A stretch of DNA of 57,293 bases, taken from JAXGYX01 sp964487355. Lineage in GTDB: Bacteria; Bacillota; Clostridia; Saccharofermentanales; Fastidiosipilaceae. Each line of letters begins with the position of its first letter. Position 1 is the first letter of the stretch. Below the pieces are notes generated by a model. The model did no database searches, was not told the origin of the DNA, and saw nothing but the letters and a program-made list of their open reading frames with translations. This document shows positions 53,079 through 57,293 of the stretch, one piece after another. The stretch spans positions 1 to 57,293 of the forward strand of contig CAZAPS010000007.1 in assembly GCA_964487355.1 (NCBI GenBank). Direction: 5' to 3'. A program made the translations under genes and the position numbers.

Positions 53079-53360
53079 AATATTTAAAGGCTGTGAAGAG
53101 AAGTAGTAGGCGATGCTGGATTTTCAGAGAGCTGTCGGATGGTGAGAGACAGTACGAAGGCGAGCTGAACTGGTCTTGGAGCCGGACGCTGAACGGAGAC
53201 ACTCCCACTAGGCGCTCACGACAGGTCCAACGTTATATGGACGAGGATATCGGCGATCTAATCAGCCCGTATCTTCCTGAGCGCGCCCTGTCAGGGCGAA
53301 TAAGAGTGGTACCGCGAATGTTTGAATCCTTTCGTCTCTGTGTGAGATGGAGGATTTTTT
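53079..53360 (+). promoter_or_regulatory. T-box leader, leucine-specific, controls leuA-hom
   Basis: Classic T-box layout. Stem I has GAAGAGAAGTAGTAGG, CAGAGAGCTG and GGATGGTGAGAGACAGTA. The specifier loop reads GAA-CTG-G, with CTG (Leu) at 53170-53172. The T-box AGAGTGGTACCGCG is at 53303-53316. The terminator hairpin 53325-53355 (AATCCT...AGGATT) ends in T6. Uncharged tRNA-Leu should turn on leuA. Confidence 0.93.
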
Positions 53361-53419
53361 ATATTTAAACAGCAAAAAACGAACGAGATAATGAAGGAAA
53401 AAAGAAGGGGAAGGGTCGA

Positions 53420-55096
53420 ATGAAACAGATGAATTTTAGAAAATACAAGCCATATCCAACCTTGGACATGCCCGACCGCCAATGGCCAAGCCGTGTGATC
53501 ACCGAGGCGCCGGAGTGGGTCAGTGTGGATTTACGGGATGGAAATCAGGCGCTGGAGATTCCCATGAACCTGGAACAAAAGATCGATTTCTTTGATTACC
53601 TGGTAAAAATCGGGTTCAAAACAATTGAAATCGGTTTTCCGGCCGCGTCGGACACCGAATTTGATTTTTGCCGCCACCTGATCGACAATGATCTGATTCC
53701 CGACGATGTCGCCATCCAGGTGCTGACTCAGTCCAGGCAACACATCATCGAGAAAACCTTTGAAGCGGTCAAAGGAGCGCCGAAGGCGGTGATCCACCTT
53801 TATAACTCGACGTCCGAAGTGCAGCGCGATGTCGTGTTTTGCATGACCAAAGACGAATGTCTGGAGCTCGCGGTCGAAGGCGCGAAGATGCTCAAGGAAT
53901 TCGCCGACGCCGATGACAGCGGCACACAGTATCAATTTGAATACTCACCGGAAAGCTATACCGGCACCGAAAATGATTTCGCGGTACATATCTGTGACGC
54001 CGTCTGCGATGTCTGGCAGCCGACTCCGGAGAACAAGGCGATCATGAATTTGCCCAGCACGGTGGAGATGTCGACACCCAATGTCTACGCCGATCGCATT
54101 GAGTATTTTAGCCGACACACCCGCTATCGCGATTCCATCCTGATCAGTCTGCACACTCACAATGACCGAGGGACCGGGGTCGCCTCCAGTGAACTCGGAA
54201 TTCTCGCCGGAGCGGACAGAGTGGAGGGCACATTGTTTGGCAACGGTGAACGCACCGGGAACGCCGATATTTTGACACTCGCCTTGAATTTGTTCTCGCA
54301 GGGAATCGATCCCAAATTGGATTTTACCGACATCAACGAGACGATTGAGGTCTATGAGCGCAACACGCGCATGGAGGTCTCTCCGCGCCATCCTTACGCC
54401 GGCACACTGGTCTACACGGCTTTTTCCGGTTCTCATCAGGATGCGATCAGCAAGGGCATGAATGTGCAGCAGAGCAAGCAGTATTGGGATGTCCCTTATC
54501 TGCCGATCGATCCTGCAGACGTGGGTCGCAGCTACGATCCGATCATCCGCATCAACAGCCAATCTGGAAAGGGCGGCATCGGCTATGTGCTGGAGCAAAA
54601 CTATGGCTTGCAGGTGCCCAAACGAATCATGCAGATTTTCAGCCGCGAGGTGACCAAACTCAGCGACGAGCGTCATGAAGAGTTGACGCCGGATGAGATC
54701 CGCGATCTGTTTGACAAACAGTACATCAACGTGTTCCAGCCATTGCGCCTGGCACATTATAAAGAAGAGATGATCGACAATGACCATGTCATGCTGGAAG
54801 CGACCATCGAGAAAGATGGAGCGGAAATTGTCAGTAAAGGTGAAGGCAACGGCATTGTGGCGGCCTTTTGTGACATTCTCGAAAAACAATTGAGCGCGAC
54901 CATTGAGATCGTCTCCTATCATCAGCACGCGTTGAATGAGGGCACGCTGTCAAAAGCGATCTCCTATGTTTTGATCCGCGATGAGAATGGCGCTGAGTTT
55001 ATCGGTGTCGGGATCTCCGGTAACATTAGTAAATCTTCGTTGCGCGCGGTGGCGAGCGCCGTCAACAATAAAGTCAATTTCGCCGCTGTAAAATGA
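53420..55096 (+). CDS. leuA: 2-isopropylmalate synthase
   Basis: First committed step of leucine synthesis, from 2-oxoisovalerate and acetyl-CoA. The catalytic TIM barrel has VSVDLRDGNQALEIPM near the start and SLHTHNDRGTGVASSE (HxH metal ligands), then FGNGERTGNADI. The C-terminal region from about residue 440 is the LeuA dimer/allosteric domain, where leucine feedback acts. The 558-aa length fits the long LeuA type. It is preceded by a leucine T-box, which supports the function. hom follows after 34 bp. Confidence 0.95.
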   Translation: MKQMNFRKYKPYPTLDMPDRQWPSRVITEAPEWVSVDLRDGNQALEIPMNLEQKIDFFDYLVKIGFKTIEIGFPAASDTEFDFCRHLIDNDLIPDDVAIQVLTQSRQHIIEKTFEAVKGAPKAVIHLYNSTSEVQRDVVFCMTKDECLELAVEGAKMLKEFADADDSGTQYQFEYSPESYTGTENDFAVHICDAVCDVWQPTPENKAIMNLPSTVEMSTPNVYADRIEYFSRHTRYRDSILISLHTHNDRGTGVASSELGILAGADRVEGTLFGNGERTGNADILTLALNLFSQGIDPKLDFTDINETIEVYERNTRMEVSPRHPYAGTLVYTAFSGSHQDAISKGMNVQQSKQYWDVPYLPIDPADVGRSYDPIIRINSQSGKGGIGYVLEQNYGLQVPKRIMQIFSREVTKLSDERHEELTPDEIRDLFDKQYINVFQPLRLAHYKEEMIDNDHVMLEATIEKDGAEIVSKGEGNGIVAAFCDILEKQLSATIEIVSYHQHALNEGTLSKAISYVLIRDENGAEFIGVGISGNISKSSLRAVASAVNNKVNFAAVK

Positions 55097-55130
55097 ACAT
55101 GAAGCGTGAAAAACGCATGGAGGGATGAAT

Positions 55131-56411
55131 ATGATCCATATCGCTTTGTTGGGCGTCGGCACCATTGGTGGGGGCGTGGTCAAACTACTCGAACAAAACT
55201 ACAACGGCATCAAGCGAAAATCCGGCACCGACATCAAACTGAAATATGTGCTGGCGAGAACACCGGAGAAAGCGAAACAGCTCGGTGTGGACGACAGCCA
55301 AATCGTGCAGGACTTCTCCGTGATCTTAAACGATCCTGAAGTCGACATCGTCGTCGAGCTGATGGGCGGCATGGGCGACGCCTACACCTATATCCGCCAG
55401 AGTCTGGAGCACGGCAAAAACGTTGTAACCGCCAACAAAGATCTAATCTCGTTCAAAGGCAAAGAGCTGTTTGAGATCGCGGCCGATAACAAGGTCGACC
55501 TGTACTACGAGGCGAGTGTGGGCGGCACGATTCCGATCATCAATCCAATGCGCCGCACACTGGCCGCGAACCGTGTCGACAAGATGCTCGGCATATTGAA
55601 CGGCACCACAAACTATATGTTGACCAAGATGACGGTCGACGGACGATCCTACGAGGATGTGCTGGACGAATGCCAAAGACTGGGCTTTGCCGAGGCCGAC
55701 CCGAGCGCCGATGTCGACGGACTGGACGCCGCGCGCAAGATCGCCATTCTCGCGCAAATCGCTTTTAACGTCGATGTGACGGCCGATGACGTCTATAACG
55801 AAGGCATCCGCGAGATCAAACAACACGACATCGCGATCGCCGAAAAGATGGGATACGCGCTTAAATTGCTCGCCGTCGCGAAGGATAAGAACAAACAGGT
55901 CCAACTGGGCGTCTATCCTGTTTTTGTGCCAAGAAAACATCCGCTGGCCTCGGTCAACGATTCGTTCAACGCGCTGTTCGTCCACGGTGACGCCTGCGGC
56001 GACGTCATGCTCTATGGACAGGGTGCCGGCGCCATGCCGACGGCCAGTTCGGTAATGGGCGACATCATGCAGATCGCGCGCCATATCAAGGCGGGCAGCA
56101 CCGGGGAAGACAATGACATCACCTATCTGGACAAGAGGATTCTATCGATCAACGATGTGGAGAATATGTTCTACATCCGTCTGTTGGTGAAAGATCAGAC
56201 CAACGTCCTGTCCGGAGTCGCGAAAGCGTTTGGAGACAATGATGTGAGCATTTCCTCGGTCGTGCAGAACAGCTCAAATGAGGGTGAAGCGGAATTGGTG
56301 GTCATCACCCACAGCGCCGCCGAACGAGGTGTGCGTGCCGCCCTGGAGCGAATTCAGGAGAAAGACTATGTGCAGTCGATCGAGGCGGTTATCCGCGTAC
56401 TCGAATCGTGA
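55131..56411 (+). CDS. hom: Homoserine dehydrogenase
   Basis: Makes homoserine from aspartate semialdehyde for threonine and methionine. The NAD site is ALLGVGTIGGGVVKLL. The catalytic domain has ANKDLIS, EASVGGTIPIINPMR, ILNGTTNYMLTKM and FAEADPSADVDGLDAARK. A C-terminal ACT domain (about 345-420) suggests threonine feedback. The ATG at 55131 is preferred because AGGG ends 6 nt before it. It is likely co-transcribed with leuA, putting it under leucine T-box control. Confidence 0.95.
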   Translation: MIHIALLGVGTIGGGVVKLLEQNYNGIKRKSGTDIKLKYVLARTPEKAKQLGVDDSQIVQDFSVILNDPEVDIVVELMGGMGDAYTYIRQSLEHGKNVVTANKDLISFKGKELFEIAADNKVDLYYEASVGGTIPIINPMRRTLAANRVDKMLGILNGTTNYMLTKMTVDGRSYEDVLDECQRLGFAEADPSADVDGLDAARKIAILAQIAFNVDVTADDVYNEGIREIKQHDIAIAEKMGYALKLLAVAKDKNKQVQLGVYPVFVPRKHPLASVNDSFNALFVHGDACGDVMLYGQGAGAMPTASSVMGDIMQIARHIKAGSTGEDNDITYLDKRILSINDVENMFYIRLLVKDQTNVLSGVAKAFGDNDVSISSVVQNSSNEGEAELVVITHSAAERGVRAALERIQEKDYVQSIEAVIRVLES

Positions 56412-56470
56412 TGTGACAGGTCCTGAATAAACCAGATTGCTAACAAATATTGGGGATTAAAACTGAATTT

Positions 56471-56506
56471 CGACAGCGCGGGGCCGGTGTTTCGCGCTGT
56501 TTGAAG
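56471..56506. repeat. 36-bp intergenic hairpin repeat, copy 1
   Basis: The sequence has a perfect stem ACAGCGCG / CGCGCTGT with a 12-nt loop and ends TTTGAAG. A T-run follows, so it may end hom transcription. It is 34 of 36 identical to copy 2. Confidence 0.85.
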
Positions 56507-56674
56507 TTTTTTCGGGGGTGGGGACGAGCGGCTAGTTGTAGTGCCGACAAATTACAGTATTTATCTGATTGATTGAGATGAGTCCGATTTATTGGATAGT
56601 GTACTTTATAAAATGATATTAATGCTCTAATTGCTGTGTAAATCTGGAAGGGACAGAAATCTATTAAGAGAATA

Positions 56675-56710
56675 CGACAGCGCGGGACCGATGTTTCGCG
56701 CTGTTTGAAG
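56675..56710. repeat. 36-bp intergenic hairpin repeat, copy 2
   Basis: Same hairpin as copy 1, 204 bp later, with two G-to-A changes in the loop. No T-run follows, but a G-rich stretch does, as with copy 1. Confidence 0.85.
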
Positions 56711-57050
56711 CTGGGGGGTGGGGGTAATGCTCTGATTATGATAACTGCAAACTGTAACTAAAGAATGAGTATATGGTGCTGCAAGTAAAAAAATAAATTT
56801 TGAAGTTCGGACAGACTGCCGGATTGATGTGGCAGCTGTATCCCGTATCACTATTACAACGATACCGCCAGCTGCAACAACTATACCACCTAATTGATCC
56901 TGCAATTTTTGTATATTAAAACAGATCAGATTACTGATCCTAAAGGGAAACACTTAAGTAGAAGGCCAATGTAACTTGTTAGACATATAGAGTGTATTAC
57001 AATTCATAATGTAGGGATTGAACGATACTGGGAAAATCAAGGGGGAATTT

Positions 57051-57293
57051 ATGAAGAAACGAATTGCCATTTTACTTGCAGCTTTTGTATTGGTACTTGT
57101 AGGATGTGATAGCTCACCCAAAGGGTCTACCGAAACTACAGGTGATAAAACAACAACGGAAGAAACGGAAGAGACTGTTGTCGACACTGAAGTTATCACT
57201 GACTTATTCAGTGAGGTCGATGTATCAAATTATACTGAGGAACACAGCATTGGAACAATGAGCTTTAAAACCCCGGAAAACTGGTCAGTTCGG
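57051..57293 (+). CDS. Putative lipoprotein (3' end missing)
   Basis: 81 codons to the window end. The N-terminus is a lipoprotein signal: MKKR, a hydrophobic core, and the lipobox LVGC with Cys19 as the lipidated residue. A Ser/Thr/Glu-rich linker follows (about 20-45). The visible mature part ends with SIGTMSFKTPENWSVR, which resembles the start of small surface domains that bind other proteins or lipids. GGGGGAA precedes the ATG. Function unknown. Confidence 0.85.
   Translation, partial: MKKRIAILLAAFVLVLVGCDSSPKGSTETTGDKTTTEETEETVVDTEVITDLFSEVDVSNYTEEHSIGTMSFKTPENWSVR

Larger units (their letters stand above)
56412..57050. other. Intergenic region with paired hairpins, no convincing gene
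   Basis: 639 bp between hom and the lipoprotein gene. Besides the two 36-bp repeats it holds G-runs (56514-56523, 56713-56724) right after each repeat copy and AT-rich stretches. A reverse-strand open frame at 56627-56953 has no ribosome site or recognisable motif and covers repeat copy 2. Confidence 0.6.

Noticed and set aside
53945..54928. Reverse open frame of 327 codons antisense to leuA
   Set aside because: Same reason: shadow of a conserved gene, with no motif and no start signal.
56471..56710. CRISPR array made of the two 36-bp repeats
   Set aside because: Only two copies, 168 bp between them, no cas genes, and a strong hairpin with a terminator-like T-run.
56627..56953. Reverse-strand open frame of 108 codons in the terminal intergenic region
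   Set aside because: No ribosome site, no recognisable motif, and it reads through repeat copy 2. It is more likely chance.

Overview
The window looks like a chromosomal segment of an anaerobic Bacillota, most likely a Clostridia member. The basis is the gene order rpsB-tsf-pyrH-frr-uppS-cdsA-dxr-rseP-ispG-polC, the order priA-def-fmt-rsmB-rlmN-stp-prkC-rsgA-rpe-thiN, a Gram-positive PolC, a PASTA kinase, T-box leaders in front of thrS and leuA, and a cysteine desulfurase next to thiI. Two runs of exactly 100 N (38846-38945 and 48761-48860) show that this is a scaffolded draft, possibly from a metagenome. I cannot assign a genus from the sequence alone.

Layout. Positions 1-8.4 kb hold translation factors, UMP kinase, and the isoprenoid and phospholipid genes (uppS, cdsA, dxr, ispG) with the site-2 protease rseP. 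Positions 8.4-24.9 kb hold polC, priA and a protein-maturation, rRNA-modification and signalling operon. In that operon rlmN carries an in-frame TAA before its catalytic methyl-carrier cysteine. Positions 24.9-27.4 kb hold a cupin, aroD, aroE and a DUF1858 protein, facing a reverse-strand aminotransferase. Positions 28.7-33.7 kb hold T-box/thrS, rplS, rbgA, rnhB and yraN. Positions 33.7-41.9 kb hold a MocR-like aminotransferase, a gntR-cysteine desulfurase-thiI operon, glyA (broken by a gap), rarA and a reverse-strand PHP phosphatase. Positions 42-46.5 kb hold an M18 aminopeptidase, a small membrane protein, a tyrosine recombinase and aspartate-semialdehyde dehydrogenase.

The accessory part begins at about 46.6 kb with a nickel-pincer (lactate racemase type) locus, larA...larB-larC. 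It is interrupted by a reverse-strand membrane protein and an assembly gap, and its LarC is only the N-terminal half with a large His-rich insert. A MarR regulator and nitroreductase follow. Next is an AT-rich three-gene cassette (XRE regulator plus two membrane proteins) whose promoter is threaded by GCAAAG repeats spaced exactly 23 bp apart. A leucine T-box then precedes leuA-hom. The last 0.9 kb holds a two-copy 36-bp hairpin repeat and the start of a lipoprotein gene.

The most interesting items are the interrupted rlmN, the split or incomplete larC, the phased operator array of the XRE/membrane cassette, the gntR-linked thiolation operon and the paired intergenic hairpins. I saw no rRNA, tRNA, CRISPR array, insertion sequence or complete prophage.
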